Of a DNA stretch of 27,430 nucleotides, positions 7,261 through 14,658 are shown in pieces. Location of the stretch: assembly GCA_052034135.1 (NCBI GenBank), contig JBPOJC010000044.1, positions 1 to 27,430 of the forward strand, given 5' to 3'. The position numbers were made by a program, and so were the translations under genes. A model generated the notes under the pieces. It did not search any database and was not told the DNA's origin. It saw nothing but the letters and a program-made list of their open reading frames with translations. The stretch's first letter is position 1; every line of letters begins with the position of its first letter. The DNA comes from JAGPKI01 sp052034135 (lineage in GTDB: Bacteria > Caldisericota > Caldisericia > UBA6126 > JAGPKI01).

Positions 7261-7972
7261 TCAACTCGTAACCGAGAGCAAAAAAAGAGAAGATTTAATC
7301 GTTAAGCATATGTGGATTGTTGATTATATTGCAAGAAAGTTTGCATCTGGCGATCCAAATTTATTTGAAGAGCTCAAATCAGTTGGTAATATTGGACTTG
7401 TAAAAGCTGCCGATAATTATTGTGAAAAAAAGGGAACAACTTTTCCTACATATGCAACAGTTTTGATTCAAGGCGAAATAAGACATTATCTTAGAGATAA
7501 AGCAGATGTTGTGAGAATACCAAGAAAATATGTCTCATATTATAAGACTATTCGTAATGCAATTAACGAATACCTTTCAAAAACTGGCTCAATGCCTACC
7601 GTTAAAGAAATAGCTGCTATCACTGGTCTTCCTGATGAAATCATACTTGAGGCGTTAGAAGCTGGATTTGCAAAATATCCTCTATCCATGGATGATTCTC
7701 TTATGAATGAAGAAGAAGATATAAAAGTTAAAGATACAGTGGCAAGTCCTAACGATGAAACAACTTATGTTATTGATAAAATAACAATTAATAGAGCTTT
7801 GCAGAAGTTAGATGATGTTGAAAGGAAAAGTATAGAACTAAAATATAAAAATGATCTTACAAATGTAGAAATTGCGGAAAAATTAGGGTTAAATACTGGG
7901 AAAATTAATAGAAGTATAAAAAAGGGACTTGATAAAATGAAAAAATATTTATCAGAAAGTGAGAATAATTAA
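7247..7972 (+). CDS. SigB/SigF-type (group 3) RNA polymerase sigma factor
   Basis: The start at ATG 7247 (MTENNQLVTESKK) is preferred over the upstream in-frame ATG at 7202 because a GAGGT ribosome site lies just before it and the extra residues would sit inside the anti-sigma gene. The product is 241 residues. Region 2 is visible (LIVKHMWIVDYIARKF...EELKSVGNIGLVKAADNY...FPTYATVLIQGEIRHYLRDK), then VVRIPRKY of region 3, region 3 helices (PTVKEIAAITGLP), and a region 4 helix-turn-helix (LDDVERKSIELKYKNDLTNVEIAEKLGLN). This architecture is that of general-stress or sporulation-compartment sigma factors controlled by RsbW/SpoIIAB proteins. The neighbours suggest an oxidative or iron stress role, which is inference. 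Confidence 0.88.
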   Translation: MTENNQLVTESKKREDLIVKHMWIVDYIARKFASGDPNLFEELKSVGNIGLVKAADNYCEKKGTTFPTYATVLIQGEIRHYLRDKADVVRIPRKYVSYYKTIRNAINEYLSKTGSMPTVKEIAAITGLPDEIILEALEAGFAKYPLSMDDSLMNEEEDIKVKDTVASPNDETTYVIDKITINRALQKLDDVERKSIELKYKNDLTNVEIAEKLGLNTGKINRSIKKGLDKMKKYLSESENN

Positions 7973-8006
7973 TATATAAAATTTTAAATTTAAAGGAGGA
8001 AAAGGT

Positions 8007-8426
8007 ATGACGAGTCAAGAGTTACTAAATTATCTTAACAAAGCTATTGCAAGGGAGTTGCAAGTTTCTATTCAGTATATGTGGCAACATGTTGTTGCAA
8101 AAGGAGTGAAAGGTGCAGTTGTGGCTGATGAATTAAAAAAGATTGCCATATCAGAAATGAAGCACGCCGAGGCTATAGCAGAAAGACTTGATTATCTTGG
8201 AGGAGTGCCAACTTCACAGCCATCCCAGATTAATGTCGGAGAAAAATTTGAAGAGATGCTTAATTTTGATGTAAAAGCCGAAGAAGAAGCAATAACGATG
8301 TACAAAGAAATTATTAAATTAGCTGAAAATGAAAACGATATTACGACAAAGACATTATTTGAAGGTATTCTTTCTGAAGAAGAAGACCATCATAGTTATT
8401 TTAAAACAATTTTAGAGAATGACTAA
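8007..8426 (+). CDS. Ferritin-like diiron protein (bacterioferritin/Dps-type)
   Basis: The four-helix ferritin-like protein has 139 residues. Diiron ligands are visible in the expected order: E17 (ARELQVSIQYMW), E50 and H53 (SEMKHAE), E94 (AEEEAI), and E125 with H128 (SEEEDHHSYF). Such proteins oxidise and store Fe(II) or protect DNA from peroxide. The length is slightly shorter than classical bacterioferritin (about 158 residues), and I see no clear haem-binding methionine. A strong Shine-Dalgarno (AAAGGAGG) precedes the ATG. It lies 34 bp after the sigma gene and 27 bp before the superoxide reductase gene, so co-transcription is likely. Confidence 0.85.
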   Translation: MTSQELLNYLNKAIARELQVSIQYMWQHVVAKGVKGAVVADELKKIAISEMKHAEAIAERLDYLGGVPTSQPSQINVGEKFEEMLNFDVKAEEEAITMYKEIIKLAENENDITTKTLFEGILSEEEDHHSYFKTILEND

Positions 8427-8453
8427 TTTTTGAAAAGCTGAGAAGGAGAAAAA

Positions 8454-8846
8454 ATGGCTGAATTAAAAGATCTTTTTCAAGATGCTGATTGGAAGCAGGA
8501 AAAGCATGTTCCGGTGATTGAAATATTAACATCTCCAGTAAAGGGTGAAGCTATTCAAGTTAAAGTAACTGTTGGAAAAGAAATACCTCACCCAAATACT
8601 ACTGAACACCATATAAACTGGATAAATGTATATTTTTTACCTGATGGTGAAAAATACCCATTTGAAATTGGTAAGTTTGAATTTAATTCGCACGGTGCAT
8701 CAATTCAGGGACCAAATACAAGTACAGTTTATACAAATCCCGAAGCTACACTATCTTTCAGAACTGAAAAATCTGGGACAATACTTGTTAGTTCATACTG
8801 TAATATACATGGCCTATGGTCTAATTCTATTACACTTAAGCTATAA
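8454..8846 (+). CDS. Superoxide reductase, neelaredoxin type (class II)
   Basis: The enzyme reduces superoxide to hydrogen peroxide at a mononuclear Fe(His)4(Cys) centre. All elements can be seen in 130 residues: E16-K17-H18 (EKHVPVIE; the lysine assists catalysis), H46 (IPHPN), H52 (TEHHINWI), and C116 with H119 (SYCNIHGLW). The N-terminal rubredoxin-like desulforedoxin domain of class I enzymes is absent. A GAGAAGGAGAA ribosome site precedes the start. Following a ferritin-like gene, it fits an oxygen-defence unit of an anaerobe: superoxide removal paired with iron sequestration. Confidence 0.92.
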   Translation: MAELKDLFQDADWKQEKHVPVIEILTSPVKGEAIQVKVTVGKEIPHPNTTEHHINWINVYFLPDGEKYPFEIGKFEFNSHGASIQGPNTSTVYTNPEATLSFRTEKSGTILVSSYCNIHGLWSNSITLKL

Positions 8847-8864
8847 GAAAATTGGGTACAATAA

Positions 8865-8898
8865 TATGCGGTATGTTTCACGTGAAACATACCGCATA
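8865..8898. promoter_or_regulatory. parS centromere-like site (ParB binding) inside a 34-bp perfect palindrome
   Basis: Positions 8874-8889 read TGTTTCACGTGAAACA, identical to the widely conserved bacterial chromosomal parS sequence bound by ParB/Spo0J. The symmetry continues outward without mismatch for 9 bp on each side (TATGCGGTA / TACCGCATA), giving a 34-bp palindrome. It sits in the short gap between convergent genes, next to mnmG (gidA), a gene often near the replication origin and the parAB genes. The outer arms could also form a bidirectional hairpin terminator, although no long T-run follows. Confidence 0.88.
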
Positions 8899-8914
8899 AA
8901 CATTTATTAATTCT

Positions 8915-8935
8915 AATTAAACGGCTAATTTAATT
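8915..8935. terminator. Weak AT-rich hairpin between convergent genes
   Basis: AATTAAA at 8915-8921 and TTTAATT at 8929-8935 pair across a 7-base loop, immediately downstream of the mnmG stop codon on the minus strand. The stem is AT-only and no clear U-tract follows, so terminator function is doubtful. Confidence 0.25.
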
Positions 8936-8937
8936 CT

Positions 8938-10794
8938 TTATTTTTTTACAAATACAGAAATTAAAGTTATAACATCTGAAGGTTTAATTCCCTGCAATCT
9001 TACAGCCTCTCCTAAAGATTTAGGTTTATACATTTCAAGGCTTTCGATTGCAGTTTTTGATAGTGAAGATATGGAAGAGAAAGAAAAATCTTCAGGAAAA
9101 ACAAAGCTCTCCATTTTTTTTATTTCATTAATCTTGTTTTTCTCTCTTTTTATATAACCTTCATATTTTACATCTATTTCTAATTCTTCTAATACATCAT
9201 CTGGTAAAGATCTTAGTTCTTCTCTCAACTTCATTATATCTTTATAGGTTATATCCTGTCTTTTAAGTAAATCTTTTAATGTTTCAGGCTTATTTATGGT
9301 TGGCAAGTTTAAATTTTGTAGCATTATTAATGTATCGCGATTAGGATATACTTGAGTTTTCTCAATTATATCTTTTCCCCTCTCAATATTTTTAACCCTT
9401 TCTTCGAATTTGCTAAACCTTTCATCGTCGACAAGGCCTAATTTTCTTCCTTTTTCTGTTAATCTTAAATCTGCATTGTCTTCCCTTAATACAAGTCTGT
9501 GTTCAACATGCGAGGGAGTAATTCTGTATGGTTCATCAATTTTTTTATGCGTTATATCATCTATCATTACTCCAATATAAGCTTCATATCTCTTAAGTGT
9601 AAATGGTTCTTTATCTTTTACTCTTAGAGATGCATTTATTCCAGCAATTATCCCTTGTGCAGCAGCTTCATCATAACCAGTTGTTCCATTGATCTGCCCA
9701 GCAAAAAATAGATTCTTTATCTTCTTGGTTTCAAGAGTTTCACTTATTTCTTTTGGATCAACAAAGTCATATGCTATGGCATAACCTGGTCTTGTTATTA
9801 CAGCATTTTCAAATCCTTCAATTGTATGAATTATTTCTTCCTGCTTTTGAGGCGGAACACTCATATAAAGGCCTGCTACATAAAGCTCATCAGTTAAAAA
9901 ACCTTCTCTTTCGAGAAAGAACGAATGTCTCACTCTTTCAGGAAACCATACAACTTTTTCTTCAATGGATGGACATGTCCTTGGTCCAGTCTTAACCATT
10001 AATCCAGCTCTTGATGGAGAATATGATAGATGTTTTTTTGTTACCTCCATTGTCTTTTCGTTTGTCCAACCAAGGTATGAAGGTAGTTGATTCTCAAATA
10101 TTCTTCTTTCACTTTTAAAAGATAAATTTATGGGCTCTTTATAACCTTCTTGAATTTCAAATTTAGAATAATCAACACTTTTTCTATCTAATCTTGGCGT
10201 TGTACCTGTGTTAAAGCGTTTAACATCAAAACCTAAATCTTTTAATTGGTTTGATATGCCACCTCCACTTATTTCTCCGCTTCTTCCTGCTTCATATGAT
10301 ATATGACCCACATGTATTCTACCGTTTAAAAATGTTCCTGTTGTGACAATAACAGTTTTTCCATATATTTCTTCACCGTTTATGTCCACTACCCCAATTA
10401 CAGTATTATTTTCTATTATTAAATGGCTTACTATGGTTTGGAATATATGTAAATTTGGCTGCTTTTCGAGAGTTTCTTTCATATACATAGTATAAAGCTT
10501 TTTATCGCATTGCGCTCTTTTTGATCGCAATGCCAAACCTTTTGAAGTATTGAGTATCCTTATCTGAGTTAAAGCTTTTTCTGCATTAATTGCAATTTCT
10601 CCACCTAAAGCATCAATTTCTGCAATTACCTGTGATTTACCAGAGCCACCTATTGCAGGGTTGCAAGGCATTAGTGCAATTGTATCTAAATTAATTGTTA
10701 GGAGCAAGGTATTGCATTTCATTCTTGCGGATGCTAAAGCAGCTTCGCATCCTGCATGTCCACCACCAATAACTATAACATCATAATTTTCCAT
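8938..10794 (-). CDS. mnmG: tRNA uridine 5-carboxymethylaminomethyl modification enzyme MnmG (GidA)
   Basis: MnmG works with MnmE to install the cmnm5 group on wobble uridine 34 of several tRNAs, using FAD, NADH, glycine or ammonium and methylene-THF. The 618-residue length is typical. The FAD-binding N-terminus DVIVIGGGHAGCEAALASARM, the motif MPCNPAIGGSGKSQVIAEIDALGGE, and ALRSKRAQCDKKLY, GTFLNGRIHVG, GTGYDEAAAQGIIAG and YRITPSHVEHRLVLREDNADLRLTEKG are all characteristic. The C-terminal helical domain that binds MnmE and tRNA is present. It starts at ATG 10794 with no ribosome binding site; a TATAAT lies 7 bases upstream, suggesting leaderless or nearly leaderless mRNA. No mnmE or rsmG is adjacent. 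Confidence 0.97.
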   Translation of the reverse strand: MENYDVIVIGGGHAGCEAALASARMKCNTLLLTINLDTIALMPCNPAIGGSGKSQVIAEIDALGGEIAINAEKALTQIRILNTSKGLALRSKRAQCDKKLYTMYMKETLEKQPNLHIFQTIVSHLIIENNTVIGVVDINGEEIYGKTVIVTTGTFLNGRIHVGHISYEAGRSGEISGGGISNQLKDLGFDVKRFNTGTTPRLDRKSVDYSKFEIQEGYKEPINLSFKSERRIFENQLPSYLGWTNEKTMEVTKKHLSYSPSRAGLMVKTGPRTCPSIEEKVVWFPERVRHSFFLEREGFLTDELYVAGLYMSVPPQKQEEIIHTIEGFENAVITRPGYAIAYDFVDPKEISETLETKKIKNLFFAGQINGTTGYDEAAAQGIIAGINASLRVKDKEPFTLKRYEAYIGVMIDDITHKKIDEPYRITPSHVEHRLVLREDNADLRLTEKGRKLGLVDDERFSKFEERVKNIERGKDIIEKTQVYPNRDTLIMLQNLNLPTINKPETLKDLLKRQDITYKDIMKLREELRSLPDDVLEELEIDVKYEGYIKREKNKINEIKKMESFVFPEDFSFSSISSLSKTAIESLEMYKPKSLGEAVRLQGIKPSDVITLISVFVKK

Positions 10795-10801
10795 ATATTC
10801 T

Positions 10802-10807
10802 ATTATA
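10802..10807 (-). promoter_or_regulatory. -10 element of mnmG very close to its ATG
   Basis: On the minus strand a perfect TATAAT occupies 10807-10802 and the mnmG ATG begins at 10794, leaving 7 bases between them. Transcription would start at or next to the A of the ATG. No Shine-Dalgarno is seen. A -35 at the usual distance is weak. Confidence 0.4.
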
Positions 10808-10898
10808 AACGTGTTTTAATAATTTTGTTTATTCCTACAATTTTTATATATATAATTTACTTGAATTATATTATTATTTAACCATTAAAGGGGATATT

Positions 10899-11546
10899 AT
10901 GCTTTTCTGGTTTTGCTTTTTTATGTACATGTTGGCTATTGGTTTATATTTGTTAATAATTGGTGTGAAAGTTTTTAAGCACAAAACTATTGTTAGAAAT
11001 GAGGAAACATTATTTATCTTCTGTTATTGTTTGGTAACTTCGCTCCCATATACATTGGTTCTGATATTGACTGATAAATTTAATTTAAGTCTTAGTTTAG
11101 AAATTTTTTTTCGCATACTTTTATCCATACCTATAGTGTTTCTAATTTTCTTCTTTTACATAAAAAAATACAATAAATATGGTTTTTTCATTTTTAAATA
11201 CATTTTTATTTTCAATTCATCTATTGATGATGTTAAAAAAATAATCGCTTCTGCAGAAAAAATATATGCCAATGACATTAAATTAATTAAATCGTCATAT
11301 TTCCATAAATTATATTTTACCATGATCACTCTTAAAAAAATTAATCCTAATGCATTACTTTACAAATATGAATGGTTTATAAGAGATAATTTTAAAAATA
11401 AACCATTTAAATATTTTCCTAAATTAGGCTTTTATCTAATTTGTGTAGGAATATGTCTTATATGCAGTTTTATAATTTTTATGATTTATTTAAACAATGT
11501 GTACGTTAAACTCGATTGGAATCTTGTTACAACCATTTGCCATTAA
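10899..11546 (+). CDS. Unknown membrane protein with about four transmembrane segments
   Basis: I do not recognise a family. The 215-residue product has hydrophobic helices at about 2-24 (FWFCFFMYMLAIGLYLLIIGV), 40-58, 68-88 (IFFRILLSIPIVFLIFFFY) and 178-200 (LGFYLICVGICLICSFIIFMIYL). A hydrophilic, lysine-rich stretch (about 110-175) lies between helices 3 and 4. AAAGGGG precedes the ATG. It is transcribed divergently from mnmG, and its last 20 bp overlap the 3' end of the convergent amidohydrolase gene, so the two mRNAs are antisense there. Confidence 0.6.
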   Translation: MLFWFCFFMYMLAIGLYLLIIGVKVFKHKTIVRNEETLFIFCYCLVTSLPYTLVLILTDKFNLSLSLEIFFRILLSIPIVFLIFFFYIKKYNKYGFFIFKYIFIFNSSIDDVKKIIASAEKIYANDIKLIKSSYFHKLYFTMITLKKINPNALLYKYEWFIRDNFKNKPFKYFPKLGFYLICVGICLICSFIIFMIYLNNVYVKLDWNLVTTICH

Positions 11547-13032
11547 ATAATACTTTCTCTGGGAGAATGTTATTTAGCTCATTCTCCTTCACTTTAAAAA
11601 TATCAATTGGTAAAACAAAAGCATCTGCAAAATTGCCAACTTCCAGAGAGCCCACTTTATTTTCCTGAAAGGAGCTTTTAGCTCCTGATACAGTATATCT
11701 ATAAAATGCTTCTTTTCTTGGCATAAATTTTTCAGCTGCTTTAATGTTCAAAAAAGGATTTAAATATTCTATGGGGGAATCAGTAGATAGAGAAAAGTTA
11801 ATTCCTAATTCTAAAAGTTCACTGAATTTATATCCAATGTTACGAAATCTTGTAACCCCAAGCCTTTTTATAGCCATATTATAATCTGATTCAAAAAATA
11901 TTGGTTGAATACTCACATATAGGTTTAACTTTTTTATTCTTATTAACTGCTCTTTAGATGCAACTTGTAAATGAATAATTCTGTGTCTTAAAGGATTATT
12001 GGACATAATATTTTTTTCAAAGGCATTTAATGCTATATCTAAAGCATAGTCTCCAATAATATGTGCCATTACCTGAATACCATTTTCTTCGGCAATTCTA
12101 ACAATATTTGAAAGCTCCTCTTCGCTAAAATAAATATTACCGTTTGTGCTGTTATCATCAGCATAAGGGTGTTTAAGGTAAGCAGTTCTACTTCCTAAAG
12201 ATCCATCGAGATAAATTTTTATAGCTTTTATATTTAAAAACTTTTTTTCTATGTTAAAGATATTTTTATTTCTATTAATCAATAATTTTAAAGCATCAAG
12301 GTTTTCAGTATAAATCTTTTCGTAAACTCTAATAAGCTTGTTTTCATTGAGTACTTTCATTAATACATCTAAATCAGTTGAATACCAATCATCACTATGA
12401 ACTGATGTAACTCCGTACTTTAAAAATTCTTTTGCTCCTGCTTTAAAGTTTGCCTCTAAAGTGGATTTATCGATCTTTAATCTTTTCTTTAGATCGTCAA
12501 GTGTTTTACCTTTTATAATACCCTTTTCTAAATCGTATTCCTCTGAATTTCCAAAACTTTTAATATCGAACATTTCAATTAAATTAGAATTCACAGTTGC
12601 AATATGGCCACAATTCCTGATTAATAAAATTGGTTTATTGGTGGTGCATTCATCTAATATTGAGCGTATTGGGAAAAAAGATGTATTTTCCTCATTCCAT
12701 CCTCTTAGCATAATCAGTGGTTCATCTATTGAATCTATTATTTCTTTAAGCTCATATACAGACCTAACCATATCAATTGAAGGATGTTTAATCTTTTGGC
12801 CTGTGCCAATGAGGTGGACATGTGAATCAATTAATCCTGGGTAAAGATATTTGCCTTCTAAGTCAATAATTTCCTGTTCACTATCATTCGAAATTATGCC
12901 TTTATCTTTTTTTACAATTTTTCCATTACTATTGATCTGTAAGTCCGCTTTTTCAAAATCAGATTTTACCGTACTATAGCAATTACAGTTTTTTATAATC
13001 ATCCCATGTGGATAACTTTTATTAATTGTCAT
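11527..13032 (-). CDS. YtcJ-like metal-dependent amidohydrolase (Amidohydro_3)
   Basis: A TIM-barrel amidohydrolase of 501 residues. The visible motifs, in order, are the N-terminal beta-sandwich ending in YPGLIDSHVHLIGTG (metal-binding HxH), GVTSVHSDDW, IKIYLDGSLGSRTAYLKHPYAD (the lysine that is carboxylated in this family), GIQVMAHIIGDYALDIAL, HRIIHLQVA (histidine ligand) and STDSPIEYLNPF (the metal/catalytic aspartate). The C-terminus GNFADAFVLPIDIF completes the sandwich. Relatives cleave formamides or other amides; the substrate here is unknown. It lies 10 bp downstream of the symporter gene on the same strand, so the transported solute, or a product of it, is a plausible substrate. Confidence 0.85.
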   Translation of the reverse strand: MTINKSYPHGMIIKNCNCYSTVKSDFEKADLQINSNGKIVKKDKGIISNDSEQEIIDLEGKYLYPGLIDSHVHLIGTGQKIKHPSIDMVRSVYELKEIIDSIDEPLIMLRGWNEENTSFFPIRSILDECTTNKPILLIRNCGHIATVNSNLIEMFDIKSFGNSEEYDLEKGIIKGKTLDDLKKRLKIDKSTLEANFKAGAKEFLKYGVTSVHSDDWYSTDLDVLMKVLNENKLIRVYEKIYTENLDALKLLINRNKNIFNIEKKFLNIKAIKIYLDGSLGSRTAYLKHPYADDNSTNGNIYFSEEELSNIVRIAEENGIQVMAHIIGDYALDIALNAFEKNIMSNNPLRHRIIHLQVASKEQLIRIKKLNLYVSIQPIFFESDYNMAIKRLGVTRFRNIGYKFSELLELGINFSLSTDSPIEYLNPFLNIKAAEKFMPRKEAFYRYTVSGAKSSFQENKVGSLEVGNFADAFVLPIDIFKVKENELNNILPEKVLFNGKWL

Positions 13033-13042
13033 TTTAAATCTT

Positions 13043-14461
13043 TTAATCTTTTATTCTTTTAATCTTTGTCTCAGCATAAGAAACCACTGTAATCAATAAA
13101 AATGATATTATTACACCCGGTATAAATCCATGTATACCAAAGGGTTGTTTTAAAGCCATCCAAAGAAGTGATGTAATAGATCCACCTATCATAGCAGATA
13201 TCGCTCCATTTTTTGTGACGCCTTTCCAGTAAAGACCCATAATAAATGGTGCCAAACATGTTGAAGCAATAACTGCCCAGGAAAAAGCCGTTAAAGCAAG
13301 GATAAGACCAGGAGGCTTAATAGCAATTATTATAGAGATAATTCCTACCAAGAAGTTTGTTACTTTACACCAAAAAAGTTCTCTTTCATCTGACAATTTA
13401 ACTTTAAAGCTATCCACAGCTAAATCACGAACTAAAGATCCGACTAAAATTATTAAAACCGCTGAAAATGTAGACATTCCAGCTGCAATTACTGCTGAAA
13501 AGAAAATTGACCCTGAAATGGGAGACATAACATTTTTAACGAGAGTAGGTATGGCAAGATCCACGTTTGTAATGTTAGGATACAAAACTCGTGACAATGC
13601 TCCAACTAAATAAGGTATGATTGCCACTGCGCCACCCGCTGTAGCTAATAAAGTCCCAATTCTTATTGCTTTATCGTTCTTTATGGAATAAAACCTTGCA
13701 ATCATTTGAGGCATACCCCAAACACCAAGACTCACAACAAGTGCATAGGATAAAAGTCCATTAAGTCCCCAAATTCCAGGTGTTTCAACGAAACCAGCAT
13801 TTATCTCCCTCAAGGCATTTGCGCCAACTGTTAACCCCCCTACCTTATTTAAGGTTACAAAAAGTAGCAATATGAGGCCAAAGACCATAATTAATCCTTG
13901 TATAAAACCTGTCCATACAACAGCGAAATAACCCCCAAGAGATACATATATTAGAACTATGACTCCCGTGATTATTAATCCCCATAAATAAGGAACATCG
14001 AGAATAACTTCAAATGTATTACCTAAACCCTTAAGGATGCTTACATTATATATAATTAAAAATATTGAGATAATAGCAGCCGAAAAAATTTTCATGAAAT
14101 TGGAATTGTATAATTTCCCGAAGAAATCAGGGATTGTTATTGCATTTAACTTTTTGCTAAGTCTTCTCGATCTTTTACCAAGAATTACCCATGCAAGAAA
14201 GCATCCAACTAAAACATTAGTTGCTCCTACCCAAATTGAGGACATTCCATATTTATATCCGAACCCGCCACCACCAATAATAACAACCGAACTATAATAA
14301 GCAGCAACAAATGAAAAAGCGCTTACCAAGGCGCCGATATTTCTTCCCCCAATATGATAATCCTCTGTATTTTTTGTTTTTTTCTGTGATACAAAACCAA
14401 CTGCTAAAAGAATGCCAAAATACAATAAAAGAACAATTACATAAACTAATGTGCTATTCAT
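13043..14461 (-). CDS. Sodium:solute symporter (SSS/SLC5 family)
   Basis: The start is placed at ATG 14461 (MNSTLVYVIVLLLYFG), because AAAGGAG lies about 7 bases upstream. The next in-frame ATG (14470) abuts that site, and 14491 would lie deep in the small upstream gene. About 13 hydrophobic helices can be traced over 472 residues, with the family features YHIGGRNIGALVSAFSFVAAYYSS in the first helices, VLGKRSRRLSKKLNAITIPDFFGKLY, and ISGSIFFSAVIAAGMSTFSAVLIILVGSLVRD (the Na2-site-type serine region). The family takes up proline, pantothenate, sugars or organic acids with Na+. The substrate is not predictable. The preceding 39-residue gene overlaps its start. Confidence 0.85.
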   Translation of the reverse strand: MNSTLVYVIVLLLYFGILLAVGFVSQKKTKNTEDYHIGGRNIGALVSAFSFVAAYYSSVVIIGGGGFGYKYGMSSIWVGATNVLVGCFLAWVILGKRSRRLSKKLNAITIPDFFGKLYNSNFMKIFSAAIISIFLIIYNVSILKGLGNTFEVILDVPYLWGLIITGVIVLIYVSLGGYFAVVWTGFIQGLIMVFGLILLLFVTLNKVGGLTVGANALREINAGFVETPGIWGLNGLLSYALVVSLGVWGMPQMIARFYSIKNDKAIRIGTLLATAGGAVAIIPYLVGALSRVLYPNITNVDLAIPTLVKNVMSPISGSIFFSAVIAAGMSTFSAVLIILVGSLVRDLAVDSFKVKLSDERELFWCKVTNFLVGIISIIIAIKPPGLILALTAFSWAVIASTCLAPFIMGLYWKGVTKNGAISAMIGGSITSLLWMALKQPFGIHGFIPGVIISFLLITVVSYAETKIKRIKD

Positions 14462-14573
14462 CGTTCTCATCTCCTTTAAAGCAGAATGCATAAATCACAG
14501 CTAAGATAATAGTAATGCCAGTTACTATAAAGGCAGCAAATGTTGAAAAAGGTAAGCCATAAAATTCCTTCAT
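14454..14573 (-). CDS. 39-residue single-span membrane peptide, likely symporter small accessory protein
   Basis: A short ORF begins MKEFYGLPFS and ends FKGDENDE. A strong ribosome site (AAGGGGAG) sits 4 bases before its ATG. Residues about 10-32 form one hydrophobic helix (STFAAFIVTGITIILAVIYAF), followed by an acidic tail. Its TAG stop overlaps the symporter ATG by 8 bases (ATGAATAG), so translation of the two is coupled. Small peptides of about 40 residues with a 'MxGLP' start and one helix are known directly upstream of some SSS symporters and are named small accessory or subunit proteins. This resemblance in size, start and position supports the call; the function is inference. Confidence 0.75.
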   Translation of the reverse strand: MKEFYGLPFSTFAAFIVTGITIILAVIYAFCFKGDENDE

Positions 14574-14658
14574 TTTCTCCCCTTTCAGAATAACTTACTT
14601 TAATTATGTACTTTAGTTATTTATAATATTAGTAAAATTTTTTATTTATGGAATAAAA

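Noticed and set aside
13007..13015. Perfect DnaA-box-like TGTGGATAA
   Set aside because: It is a single copy inside the amidohydrolase coding region with no cluster of other boxes, AT-rich unwinding element or dnaA gene nearby. One 9-mer in 27 kb is not far from chance.
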